In this document: positions 7,105-15,407 of the stretch, one piece after another
Layout of the letters: each line of letters starts with the position of its first letter
Position numbering within the stretch: the first letter of the stretch is position 1
Translations under genes and position numbers: made by a program
Assembly: GCF_902141855.1 (NCBI RefSeq)
Contig: NZ_CABFVH010000017.1
Location: 44,965 to 108,964, forward strand
DNA length: 64,000 nucleotides
From: Methylobacterium dankookense
Lineage (GTDB): Bacteria > Pseudomonadota > Alphaproteobacteria > Rhizobiales > Beijerinckiaceae
Reading direction: 5' to 3'
Notes under the pieces: model-generated
Seen by the model: only the letters and a program-made list of their open reading frames with translations
Databases searched by the model: none
What the model was told of the DNA's origin: nothing

Positions 7105-10100
7105 ATGAGCACGGTCGTTCCCTTCCTTCGTCCGGCAGCGGCGCGGCCGGGCAGCTGGTCGCAGCAGGAGCTCGCCGAGTTCTACCGGGTCGAGGCGGCC
7201 CTCATCCGGGCCGGGATCGGCATCGCGAGCGAGCACGGCCTCAGCGACGAGGGCGAGCCCTGGTTCGTCTTCTGCCGGCCGGACGGCGACGCGATCATCC
7301 ATTTCGCCCGGATCGACGGCAGCTACCTGATCGCCTCCGAGGTGCTGGACCGCCCCGTGCGCGGCGCGGATTTCCGCGCCCTGATCGACCAGATCGCCCG
7401 CCTTCATCCGGACCTGCTCCCGATCCCGGCGGCCGCCGCGGGCACGAAGCTCGTGGTTCACCCCGCCGCCCTGCTGGCCGCCCTGGTGGCGGCCGCGGCC
7501 CTGAGCCTCTCCGCCGAGGATGCCCATGCGGGCGAGATCGGGGCGGGGCCGGAGGGCGCGTTCCCGCTCCCTGCCTCTGGCGCGGCCGGGGCCGCGCAAG
7601 GCCAGCCGCAGCCCGCGAAGGCGAAGGGCGCCGGCGGGCCCAGCGACCAGGAGAGCAGCCGCAAGCAGATCGAAGCCATCATCCTCTCCGCGATGATCTT
7701 CGCCGCGGAGGCCTTGGCGGCCGATCATCGCGACGCGAGCGCGGAGCTGGGCCTCGCGCTCGCGGATCCGGCGGGCGGCGCCCCGAGCCAGATCGCACAG
7801 GGCGATGCGGTATCGGGATCGAGCGGAGCGCACGGCTCCGGGCTCGGCGCCGTCTCGGCGACCCAGTCGGCTGGCCTGACCGCGCAGGGCAGCGGCGCGA
7901 GCCAGGCCGCCGCCTCCGCGGGGAGCCGGATCGATGCGGCTCCGGCGGTCCGAACGGACCTGCCCGGCGACAGGGCGGGGCCTCCGGGCTCGGAAGCCGG
8001 GCATCCGTCACCGAGCTTCGGCATCGACGTCGCGCTGATCGGGGCACCGGCCGAGGCGGGTGCCGTCCGCACCGGCAGCCAGCAGACGTCGACGGCGGGA
8101 CGCACCGAGAGCGCGGCCGCGACGCTGGACGGGTCGGGGGCGGCCGGCGGCGATCAGCGCGGCAGCTCCGCTCCGGCGCCGACGGCGGATCCAGGCGGCC
8201 AGTCACGGTCCGCCGATGCGGGCCAGTCCGACGCCGGATCGGGAACGGCCCAGCCGGCCTGGGCCAATGCGGGGGTCCAGACCGTCGTCAACCGGACGCC
8301 GGCAACGGTCTCGCGTGATGCGGATGGCCAGGGCAACGGCCAAGGTAACGACAACGGCCAAGGCAACAACAGCCAAGGCAATGGCAAAGGCCATGGCTCA
8401 CTGGCTGAGACCGCGGCCGGGGACAGCGCACAGGTCGAGCAGGCCAACCGTGGTAACGGCCAGGGTAATGGCAACGGTCAGGGCTCGCAGTCCGAGGCCG
8501 CGGCCGGCGACAATACGCAGGTGGAGCAGACCGGCCGTAGCAACGGCCAAGGCAATAATGGCCAGGGCAATGGTAACGGCCATGGCTCACAGGACGAGGC
8601 TGCTGCCGGAAACAATCTGCAGGTCGAGCAGACAAGCGGCGGCAACGGGCAAGGTAACAACGGTCAGGGCAATGGTAACGGCCACGGCTCGCAGGCTGAA
8701 ACCGTTGCCGGGGACAATGCACAGGTCGAGCAGACCGGCCGTAGCAACGGCCAAGGCAACAACGGTCAGGGCAACGGCAACGGCTCGCAGGCAGAGGCCG
8801 CTGCCGGAGACAGCGCAAAGGTCGAGCAGACCGGCCATGGCAACGGCCAAGGCAACAACGGTCAGAGCAACGGCTCGCAGGCCCAGTCCGACGCGCACGG
8901 TGCAATCGAATCCGGCACGCACGGAAACGGCAACGGTCGGATGCCGGACAACGGCGGCGATCAGGGATCCGTGACGCAGAGCAAGGCCGTTCCCGCTGCC
9001 GGGGTCGACCCGCAGGCAGGCCGCCCCGACAGCCACGGTCACGGCACCGACGCTGCCGAACAGGGCGACCATCGGGGCCCGGGCGCGCACGGCGCCCATG
9101 GGATCGAGCCTGCCTCCGTTCAGGGTACGCCCAAGGGAACCGTCGAAGCCCGGTCCGACGCGGCGCCGGGCGCTCCGGCACATGCATCGGCCAATCCGGC
9201 GGCCTCCGGCCATGGAGCGGACAAGGCCACGGATGCCCAGCTGCCGAATGACGGACACGGAGCGACCGGTAGCGAGGCCTCGGGCCGTGGCGCCGCCGCG
9301 GATCATGCGTCCGCGCAGCCGAACGGGCACTCCCAGGATGCGGGGTCGCCGTCCGCGGAGCACGCGCGGGGCGGTCCCTCGGATCACGGACCCGCTCATG
9401 CCGCGGATTCCACGACGTCGTCCGACCCGCCGAACGGAGGCCTGTCCGGCGCGAAGGAGCACGGCGCCGCGGCGGCGCACGGGCAGAGCCCCGACGCCGC
9501 GGACCATGGCCCGCCCATGCAGACCGGGAGCGGGCCGGCCACGGCGGAGGATCACCCCGGCACGCCCCCCGCTTCGGCAGCCCAGACCGCGTCCTCGGGG
9601 AACGGCCACGCCCAGGCAGGCCAAGCCCCGGCCGATCACGGAGCCGCCAGTGCCGTTACCGCTGCGACACCTGCGGCCGGCCAGGAAGCGACCGCACACG
9701 GCGCGGACAACGGCTTAGCCGCGCCATCCCGCGGACCGAGCCCGACGGCGGCTTCGCAGGCCGAGACGACTTCGCAGTCCGAGACCTCACCGGCCCATCA
9801 CGTCCAGGGACAGGTCGCTGCCGGCGGTCCGGCCGGCGATCGCGTCGATCACGGATCGGCCGAGTCTCCGGCCAGTCAGACCCCGGACGCTCAGCCTCAA
9901 CATCCGTCCGGGGAGGATGCCGCCAAAGCCGTGGCGCTTCCGCCTCCTGGCCAAACCGGCTCGACGGGGACGGCCAACGCCCTGTCCGGCCATGCCGGAC
10001 CGGATCAGCCCCCTCCACGCGCGGCGATCGACGCGAGCGGCAACCTCGTGTTCCACGCCGACAACCATCGAGACCCGGCGCCCCCGGCCGCCTCACACGG

Positions 10101-10191
10101 CCCGGACGATCCGGCGGCGCATCCGACTGTAGGTCTCGTGGGGATTTCGGATCAGGCTCACCCCGTTCACGACCTGTACCATCACACCTGA
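7105..10191 (+). CDS. Large low-complexity repeat protein encoded after the type I secretion genes
   Basis: A 1028-residue protein with ATG at 7105 behind a GAGGGGA ribosome site. Residues 15-110 form a folded N-terminal domain (WSQQELAEFYRVEAALIRAG, EPWFVFCRPDGDAIIHFARI). A hydrophobic segment follows at 116-136 (VVHPAALLAALVAAAALSLS). The remaining 890 residues are disordered, rich in Gly, Ala, Ser, Gln, Asn and His, with NGQGN blocks at about 405-600. No RTX nonapeptides and no classic signal peptide are seen. Position suggests a dedicated substrate or surface partner of the exporter. The repeat units (NAQVEQTGRSNGQGN) loosely recall curlin repeats (N-x-A-x-V-x-Q-x-G), which is only a resemblance. 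The function is not known to me. Confidence 0.82.
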   Translation: MSTVVPFLRPAAARPGSWSQQELAEFYRVEAALIRAGIGIASEHGLSDEGEPWFVFCRPDGDAIIHFARIDGSYLIASEVLDRPVRGADFRALIDQIARLHPDLLPIPAAAAGTKLVVHPAALLAALVAAAALSLSAEDAHAGEIGAGPEGAFPLPASGAAGAAQGQPQPAKAKGAGGPSDQESSRKQIEAIILSAMIFAAEALAADHRDASAELGLALADPAGGAPSQIAQGDAVSGSSGAHGSGLGAVSATQSAGLTAQGSGASQAAASAGSRIDAAPAVRTDLPGDRAGPPGSEAGHPSPSFGIDVALIGAPAEAGAVRTGSQQTSTAGRTESAAATLDGSGAAGGDQRGSSAPAPTADPGGQSRSADAGQSDAGSGTAQPAWANAGVQTVVNRTPATVSRDADGQGNGQGNDNGQGNNSQGNGKGHGSLAETAAGDSAQVEQANRGNGQGNGNGQGSQSEAAAGDNTQVEQTGRSNGQGNNGQGNGNGHGSQDEAAAGNNLQVEQTSGGNGQGNNGQGNGNGHGSQAETVAGDNAQVEQTGRSNGQGNNGQGNGNGSQAEAAAGDSAKVEQTGHGNGQGNNGQSNGSQAQSDAHGAIESGTHGNGNGRMPDNGGDQGSVTQSKAVPAAGVDPQAGRPDSHGHGTDAAEQGDHRGPGAHGAHGIEPASVQGTPKGTVEARSDAAPGAPAHASANPAASGHGADKATDAQLPNDGHGATGSEASGRGAAADHASAQPNGHSQDAGSPSAEHARGGPSDHGPAHAADSTTSSDPPNGGLSGAKEHGAAAAHGQSPDAADHGPPMQTGSGPATAEDHPGTPPASAAQTASSGNGHAQAGQAPADHGAASAVTAATPAAGQEATAHGADNGLAAPSRGPSPTAASQAETTSQSETSPAHHVQGQVAAGGPAGDRVDHGSAESPASQTPDAQPQHPSGEDAAKAVALPPPGQTGSTGTANALSGHAGPDQPPPRAAIDASGNLVFHADNHRDPAPPAASHGPDDPAAHPTVGLVGISDQAHPVHDLYHHT
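8320..8880 (+). repeat. Imperfect coding tandem repeats of 87-102 bp
   Basis: Inside the large protein gene, the anchor CAGGTCGAGCAG (or a one- or two-base variant) recurs at 8431, 8518, 8620, 8722 and 8818, giving units of 87, 102, 102 and 96 bp (29, 34, 34 and 32 codons). Each unit encodes a GDNxQVEQT block followed by several NGQGN/NGNG motifs. Unit lengths are multiples of three and the spacer copy number varies, as expected from slippage or recombination. Confidence 0.85.
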
Positions 10192-10301
10192 CGATGAAAG
10201 CCCCGACGGCGAACATCCGACCCTCGGCCCCGTCACGACGGGCCGCATCCGTTCATCGTCCCGACATGAGTTCGGACCAGGCTGGCGCCCATTCCGCCGC
10301 C

Positions 10302-10405
10302 CGGAGCCGTTCCTGATCGCGGTGCAATCGGGAACGGCTCCAAGTACCTTGTTTTGACGGGCTCTTCTTCGCCGAACCGGTATCCACGTCCGCGAAAAAT
10401 GCTCC
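10302..10405. repeat. Dispersed intergenic repeat, family A, copy 1
   Basis: A hairpin with perfect 11-bp arms (GGAGCCGTTCC at 10303-10313, GGAACGGCTCC at 10331-10341) is followed by a conserved tail: CTCCAAG, CCTTG, TGACG-GCTCT, TTC-CCGAAC-GG and a TCC end. The same layout recurs at 19106-19192. Similar hairpin-plus-GAACCGG elements are, as I recall, widespread between genes in Rhizobiales genomes. It occupies the gap between the large repeat protein and the PAS protein, so its hairpin may also end the upstream transcript. Confidence 0.6.
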
Positions 10406-10482
10406 AGCCGGCCGTCAAGGATCCGTCCCCGCGCAGTCTCAATCGGTTGCGGGCAATCGAGAGTTGTACGACAACGCCGACG

Positions 10483-11499
10483 ATGCGCTCGATCGACCTT
10501 GAAGCGTCTTCCCGGGATTTCCTGCGCCTGGTGGAAAGCGCGGGGCTCGTGGGAACGTGGTCGTGGACCTTCGCGACGGACGCGCATGTCTGGTCGCCCG
10601 GCCTGTTCCGCATCCTCGGGCTCGAACCGGCCAGCGCGCGCGCGGAGTACGGCCTCCTGCTCGCGCTGGTCCATCCGGACGACCGGCAGGACGTGACCTC
10701 GGCCTCGGACCTGCTGCAGACCGGGCACCTCGCGCAGCAGACCTTCCGGATCATCCGCCCCGACGGGACGCTGCGCACCGTGATGAGCCGCGGCGAGGTG
10801 ATCGTGGCGCCGGACGGACGTCCGGTCCAGGCGATGGGCATGCTCATCGACGTGAGCGACCGCGAGGCCCTGGCGCGCGCGCAGGAAGCCGAGCGACGGC
10901 GCAGGCGCGCCATCTTCGAGCAGGTCGGCGCCTTCACCTCGACGAGTGCGGTCTATCCCTACATCGACTTCTCGCCCGAGTGGCTGGAACTCGTCGGCCT
11001 GCCGAAACAGGCGCTTCTGGAGGAGCCGACCCTGCCGATTGTCAAGGAGGAGCGGACGCGCTGGCGCGAGCATGGTCGGGAACTCTACCTGACGAAGCAG
11101 GTCGTCCACACGCAGCCATGCCTGCACCTGGCGAGCGGCGAGACCGTGCGCTACCGCATGGTCATGGTGCCGGTGCGCGACGCGCACGGCAACGTCGCCT
11201 GCTGGGCGAACTACATCGCGCCGCTCGACCTGCCCGGACATGCGACGGGCCTTCTCCGGGAGGGGCTGGAGCGGAAGGTGCGCGGCGAGCACCTGCGGGC
11301 CGGGCGTGCCCTGCTCGACTGGTCGATGCACCAGTTCTCCGAGGCGAGCGGCCTCTCGCTGTCGACCATCCGCCGATTGGAGGACGGCGATGCGGGGGCC
11401 TCCGAACGCGCGCTGCACGCTGCCGTCGCGGCCCTGCGGTCGCACGGCATCGTCTTCTCGCTGATGGATGACGGGGTTCTGGCCATCGGCAAGCGCTGA
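10483..11499 (+). CDS. PAS-domain protein with C-terminal XRE-like helix-turn-helix
   Basis: A 338-residue cytoplasmic protein, starting at the ATG at 10483 (MRSIDLEASSRDF); the frame is open upstream without protein character. Residues 10-130 are a PAS/PAC unit (GTWSWTFATDAHVWSPGLFR, then LRTVMSRGEVIVAPDGRPVQ). A second, weaker PAS-like region lies at about 145-260. The C-terminus (LRAGRALLDWSMHQFSEASG, then LSLSTIRRLEDG) is an XRE-type helix-turn-helix with the DW-S variation common in alphaproteobacteria. No kinase or cyclase domain is present, so it is likely a signal-sensing transcription regulator. Its ligand and targets are unknown. Confidence 0.75.
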   Translation: MRSIDLEASSRDFLRLVESAGLVGTWSWTFATDAHVWSPGLFRILGLEPASARAEYGLLLALVHPDDRQDVTSASDLLQTGHLAQQTFRIIRPDGTLRTVMSRGEVIVAPDGRPVQAMGMLIDVSDREALARAQEAERRRRRAIFEQVGAFTSTSAVYPYIDFSPEWLELVGLPKQALLEEPTLPIVKEERTRWREHGRELYLTKQVVHTQPCLHLASGETVRYRMVMVPVRDAHGNVACWANYIAPLDLPGHATGLLREGLERKVRGEHLRAGRALLDWSMHQFSEASGLSLSTIRRLEDGDAGASERALHAAVAALRSHGIVFSLMDDGVLAIGKR

Positions 11500-11577
11500 A
11501 GGGGATGCGGACTCGGGGCGAGGGCGCGCGTCGGAGCCAGAGCATGAGGCAAGCCGGAGCCGACATGCGCCGCCCCT

Positions 11578-12204
11578 TCAGGGACAGGCCGCGCCGCCCG
11601 GCATCACCACTTCCGGATCGGCGGAGAAGCTGGTCCCGGACCGCACCGGCCAGGTCACCGCCTCCGACCATGTGAGGGAGAGGTTGAGCCCCTTGACCAC
11701 CTTCGGCACCACCGCGCCGAGGATCGACTTGTAGGGCATCGTCACCTCGGCCAGGACGAAGCGCGCGCCCACCCGCTGGAAGTTCGTCGGCACGAGGATG
11801 CCGGCCGCGGTCCCGACCGCGCGCTTGCCGGAGGTCGGGTAGGTGGAGCAGACATAGGCCGCGTCATGGCCGTTCGCCTGGTAGATCCCGATCGCGGAGA
11901 TCTGGATCGTGGCCGCCGAGGCCTGGAACGGGGCGAGGACCGGCCCGGCCGAGGCCAGGATGTCGGACATCAGGGCTTGCGCGATCGGGCTCTGGCTGTC
12001 GCCCTGGGCCGTGAGATCGGCCAGGGTCCGGCCGAGCTGGACCACCTTGCGCCTCTGGTCGACGGCGTTGACGACCTCCGCCGTGGCCAGGACGAGGGTG
12101 AGCAGGATCGGCAGGAGGAGGGCGAATTCCACCGCGGCGATGCCCTCGCGCGCCCAGCGGAAGCGACGGAGCGCGCTCGGCCAAAGCAGGCGCTCCGACG
12201 ACAT
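11578..12204 (-). CDS. TadE/TadG-like pilus assembly protein
   Basis: A 208-residue protein with the pseudopilin-like start of TadE proteins: a basic N-terminus, then EGIAAVEFALLLPILLTLVL at about 20-39 as the single membrane helix, followed by an extracytoplasmic domain with two cysteines (CSTYPTSGK and a C-terminal GGAACP). Minor pilins of this type support the Tad/Flp pilus. It is the last of three co-transcribed genes; its ATG at 12204 overlaps the TGA of the preceding gene. No Flp pilin, CpaB or TadA genes are visible, so this is an isolated minor-pilin set. Confidence 0.83.
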   Translation of the reverse strand: MSSERLLWPSALRRFRWAREGIAAVEFALLLPILLTLVLATAEVVNAVDQRRKVVQLGRTLADLTAQGDSQSPIAQALMSDILASAGPVLAPFQASAATIQISAIGIYQANGHDAAYVCSTYPTSGKRAVGTAAGILVPTNFQRVGARFVLAEVTMPYKSILGAVVPKVVKGLNLSLTWSEAVTWPVRSGTSFSADPEVVMPGGAACP

Positions 12205-12776
12205 CAGCAGGCGCTCCCGCTGCCGGACTGGTAGGGCTCGACCCGGAACACCGCCGCGGCCTGGAGGAGGGCCGAGCCGTCCGAGAAGGCCGAGAGCCCG
12301 AAGCTCAGGCCGCGCGCGAAGAGCGGGTACTTCACCGCGGCCCGCACCACGGCGATGCTCTTCGGCCCGGGGCAGGCATAGGTGCTGCCGAAGCCGGCGG
12401 CCCAGTTGCCTGCAGTCACCGCCGAGGCGCTGGCCGAGCTCGACGTGAACGAGCTCGCCACGCGCACGTCGAGCTTCAGGTCCGTGCAGCGGAACATCCA
12501 GTCGTGGGAATCGAGGTTCTGCCCGCAGATGCTCGCCTGCAGGTTGCGCAGGATCTGGACTTGGTCGGTCGAGCCGGCATTGCTCTGCTGGAAGGTGCCG
12601 GTGAGCAGGCTGCGCGTGGCCTGCTGCAGGGCGAGCGCGAGGCTGTCGCGCGCGAGATAGACCATCGCATACTGGCAGAGGACCAGCGCCAGGATGATGA
12701 ACAGGCTGCCGACGATGGCGAACTCGACCGTGTAGGCGCCCCCGCTCTCCCGGCTGAAGCGGCGGAGCGTCCTCAT
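12204..12776 (-). CDS. TadE-like pilus protein
   Basis: A 190-residue protein with the TadE motif GGAYTVEFAIVGSLFIILAL at about 12-31 forming the membrane helix. An extracytoplasmic part follows with four cysteines (ASICGQN, FRCTDLK, TYACPGP and the terminal SGSAC) that could form disulfides. The ATG at 12776 overlaps the stop of the TadG-like gene by ATGA, and its own stop overlaps the start of the next gene. The context marks it as the middle gene of a minor-pilin trio. Confidence 0.83.
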   Translation of the reverse strand: MRTLRRFSRESGGAYTVEFAIVGSLFIILALVLCQYAMVYLARDSLALALQQATRSLLTGTFQQSNAGSTDQVQILRNLQASICGQNLDSHDWMFRCTDLKLDVRVASSFTSSSASASAVTAGNWAAGFGSTYACPGPKSIAVVRAAVKYPLFARGLSFGLSAFSDGSALLQAAAVFRVEPYQSGSGSAC

Positions 12777-14068
12777 TGCGACAGCCTCACCTGCGTGAAG
12801 TTCTGGAAGATCACCTGGAAGGCCGCACCGATCGAAGGGGTCGTCGCCGCGTTCACGAACAGGTTCGGCGTGCTGGCGCAGGCGGTCAGCTGCGGGACGA
12901 TGTCGTCGAAGCGGGTGCCGGGATTGCCGATCCGACTCGGCTGGCCGAGCGTGGCCATGTAGCCCCAGTCCCAGGTCATCTTGAGGTAGGGCGCGTAGAG
13001 GACGCCGACCGAGACGCTGCGGTCGAGCTTGCGGCAATCGGCCGGCGCGAACGGCGTGACCTGCGGCCTCAGCCAGGGCTGCGAGCTGCTCCAGGTCCGG
13101 GTCGGATCCTGCACGCCGTCGGTGGCGATGATGACGAGCTTCTTGGCCGTCGTGGTCCCGTCGCCGCCCGTTCCCACCGCCGAGGCGAAGGAGGGCATGA
13201 GCGTGCCGAACAGGGTCGCCCCGTCATAGTCGCCCGAGGTCGACGGCGCCTGGGGCAGGTTGCTGGAGGCGGTGCCGAGCGTGCTCGTGAGCGGCACCAC
13301 GGCCGTCAGGGTGGTGCTGAAGGAATAGACCGCGATTCGGAGCCGCCGCGAGGCCGAGCTCTGGTTCTGCAGCCAGGTGACGAAGTCGGTGATGCCCTTG
13401 TCGATCTCGTTGATCCGCAAGGTGACGCCGTTCTTCTGCGCCCACTGGAAGGCATCGTAGGACGTGTTCTTCACCGGCGCGCCGTCATGGCACGCGAAGG
13501 CGCAGCCGATGTTGTTGTTGAGCTTGTCGATGTCGGCCTGCGTCGCGCCGATCGCCATCGAGCCCGAGACGTCGATCAGCAGGTAGATGTCCACCATCGG
13601 GGAGAGGTTGAGGCTCGAGACCGCGGTGCCGCCCAGCGGGAACTGCTTGAAGCCGGTGACCTTGAGCAGCGTCGTCGCGGTCGCCGCGGTGTAGCTGCCC
13701 GTCACCGTGACGGTGCGGTTCTGCGGCACGATGGTGAAGGTGGCCTTGGTGCCGGGCGGCAGGTTCGGGGCGGAGTTGAACGAGTCGTTGGCGGCCTGCA
13801 GGGCGTTCGCCACGATGGTGGCCGTCGAGAGATTCCGGGCATCGTCCGCCTGTGCCTTGTTGGCCGCGACGATGACGGCGGCGTCGAGGGCGTTGTTGAT
13901 CCGGGTTCGATCCTGGATCGCCCGGCCATAGTCGATCGCCCCACCGGCAAGAGCGATCAGCGGCAGCAGGAATATCCCGAACAGGATCGGCATCGAGCCG
14001 CGACGATCCATCACGACCCGACGCGCCAGCCGCCGGAGCGTCGTCGGCGCGCGCATCGTCCGTATCAT
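12773..14068 (-). CDS. TadG-like pilus protein with von Willebrand A domain
   Basis: A 431-residue protein. The N-terminus carries the TadG motif DRRGSMPILFGIFLLPLIAL with a membrane helix at about 26-45. From about residue 160 a von Willebrand factor A domain follows with the metal-ion adhesion motif DVSGS at 166-170, and later a Thr in GDYDGATLFG and an Asp in IATDGVQD. Such TadG proteins sit in the envelope and may help pilus-based adhesion. It is the first gene of the trio, starting near an AT-rich gap that probably holds the promoter. Confidence 0.87.
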   Translation of the reverse strand: MIRTMRAPTTLRRLARRVVMDRRGSMPILFGIFLLPLIALAGGAIDYGRAIQDRTRINNALDAAVIVAANKAQADDARNLSTATIVANALQAANDSFNSAPNLPPGTKATFTIVPQNRTVTVTGSYTAATATTLLKVTGFKQFPLGGTAVSSLNLSPMVDIYLLIDVSGSMAIGATQADIDKLNNNIGCAFACHDGAPVKNTSYDAFQWAQKNGVTLRINEIDKGITDFVTWLQNQSSASRRLRIAVYSFSTTLTAVVPLTSTLGTASSNLPQAPSTSGDYDGATLFGTLMPSFASAVGTGGDGTTTAKKLVIIATDGVQDPTRTWSSSQPWLRPQVTPFAPADCRKLDRSVSVGVLYAPYLKMTWDWGYMATLGQPSRIGNPGTRFDDIVPQLTACASTPNLFVNAATTPSIGAAFQVIFQNFTQVRLSQ

Positions 14069-14455
14069 CTAAGTTGTCCGACGCGGCGTGACTGAGGCAT
14101 TCGATTCTTTGATCGCAGCGTTGTTTCCCGTCTTCGGCGGCATGCTTCGCCTCGACGAGCGCACGACGTTCGATTTTGGTGATGTAAAATAAAAATACGT
14201 TAACATTCGCGGCAATAAAATCCAACATCATGCTCCAAAGTGCAGATTCAAATGCTGTTTGCATTAAATGCCGGCAATGATTGCATGGAGTTGTGGTGCG
14301 TTTATTTGCGCCGGCCTCGGCAGGCCGGCCGAGCCCGATCGCAGCGCCGGTTGATTCGGTGGATGCCGCCACGGCGACCGCGCCCTGCGCTACCGGGCCG
14401 CCACGGTGCCGGCCGCGAGCACCACGACGGCCGGCAGGCGCGCATCCGCCTTCCG
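14069..14455. other. AT-rich intergenic region upstream of the Tad genes
   Basis: Bases 14160-14300 are markedly poorer in GC than the rest of the window (runs such as TAAAATAAAAATACG and GCAATAAAATCC). The region presumably holds the promoter of the minus-strand Tad trio. A minus-strand frame opening at 14264 with a hydrophobic start exists, but it runs on into the shadow of the TadG gene and is not called. No RNA gene was recognised. Confidence 0.5.
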
Positions 14456-15385
14456 TCAGAACAGCGAGATCAGGACGATGCCGGCCACCATCAGGGCGGC
14501 CCCGCCGAGACGCGCGGCGCCCGCCCGCACCTGCTTCATGCCGAGCCAGCCGAAATGGTCGAGCGCCACCGAGGTCAGCAGGTTCGCGGTGATGAGCAGG
14601 CCGTTGAAGGCGCCCGCGCCGACCTTGTCGACGAAGAGCAGGCCGGCGAACACCGCCACCGCGCCGGTGAGGCCGGCGAGCGGCATCCACCAGCGCACGC
14701 CTTCGATGTCGGCTCGCTGCGGCAGCGGCTTCGGACGCAGCAGGAAGACCAGCACGAAGACGAAGACCACCGGCAGGAACGAGACGAGCGCCGCCAGCCA
14801 GGGGTTGACCAGGGCGCCGCGCAATTGCGCGTTCCAGACCACGCCGATCGCCTGGAGCGCGCCAGCCACGACGATGAAGGGGTAGAGCAGCTTCGGGTTG
14901 AGGCCGTGGCCGTCCTCCTTCGCCGCGCCCTTGTCCGGCGTGACGCGGGCGATGAAGGTGACGCCGATGGCCATGAGCAGGCCGCCGAGCCAGGGCATCG
15001 GCTTGAAGCCGCCCCCCTGCAGCCCGAACAGGCCGAGGGAATCCAGCGCGAGCGAGGTCAGGATGTTGGCGGTCAGCGTCAGGCCGTTGAAGGGGCCGGC
15101 GCCGACCTTGTCGACGAAGGCGAGGCCGCCGAACACCGCCACCGCGCCGGCCACGCCGCCGAGCGGCGCGTACCAGGGCATGGCCGCGAGGCTGTCGAGG
15201 CCGGGCAGCGGCGTCGGCATCACGATGAACAGCGTCGCGAAGACGAAGACGATGGGCAGGAAGGAGACCGAGGCCGCCAGGAACGGGTTGACGAGATGCC
15301 CGCGCAGCTGCGAGTTCATGGAGTTGCCGAGCGCCTGCAGGGCGCCGGCCACGATGATGAAGGGGTAGAGCAGGGCGGCGGTCAC
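14456..15385 (-). CDS. DMT-type transporter with two tandem DUF606 (YdcZ) units
   Basis: A 309-residue inner-membrane protein made of two homologous halves. Half one starts LLYPFIIVAGALQALGNSMN and half two LLYPFIVVAGALQAIGVVWN; both continue NxQLRGxLVNPxLAA and FVDKVGAGxFNGL. Each half is about 145 residues with some five membrane helices. DUF606 proteins are usually single-unit proteins of about 150 residues, so this is an internal duplication or gene fusion. The substrate is unknown. The start is GTG at 15385, 22 bases after the ArsB-like gene, so the two probably form an operon. Confidence 0.85.
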   Translation of the reverse strand: MTAALLYPFIIVAGALQALGNSMNSQLRGHLVNPFLAASVSFLPIVFVFATLFIVMPTPLPGLDSLAAMPWYAPLGGVAGAVAVFGGLAFVDKVGAGPFNGLTLTANILTSLALDSLGLFGLQGGGFKPMPWLGGLLMAIGVTFIARVTPDKGAAKEDGHGLNPKLLYPFIVVAGALQAIGVVWNAQLRGALVNPWLAALVSFLPVVFVFVLVFLLRPKPLPQRADIEGVRWWMPLAGLTGAVAVFAGLLFVDKVGAGAFNGLLITANLLTSVALDHFGWLGMKQVRAGAARLGGAALMVAGIVLISLF

Positions 15386-15407
15386 GCGGTCACTCTCCGG
15401 AGCGGGA

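Noticed and set aside
8060..9718. Long open frames on both strands overlapping the NGQGN-repeat gene
   Set aside because: They mirror the GC-rich repeat structure of the real gene, encode Arg/Ala/Pro-rich or Leu/Val repeats and lack ribosome sites.
10330..10360. GGAAC followed by TGTT, considered as an EcfG-type stress promoter before the PAS gene
   Set aside because: The spacing is 14 bases and the second box is not CGTT; the GGAAC is part of the perfect hairpin arm of repeat family A.
14080..14264. Minus-strand frame starting at 14264 with a hydrophobic beginning in the AT-rich gap
   Set aside because: It continues into the shadow frame of the TadG gene without a stop, has no ribosome site and no pilin motif, so a Flp pilin gene was not supported.
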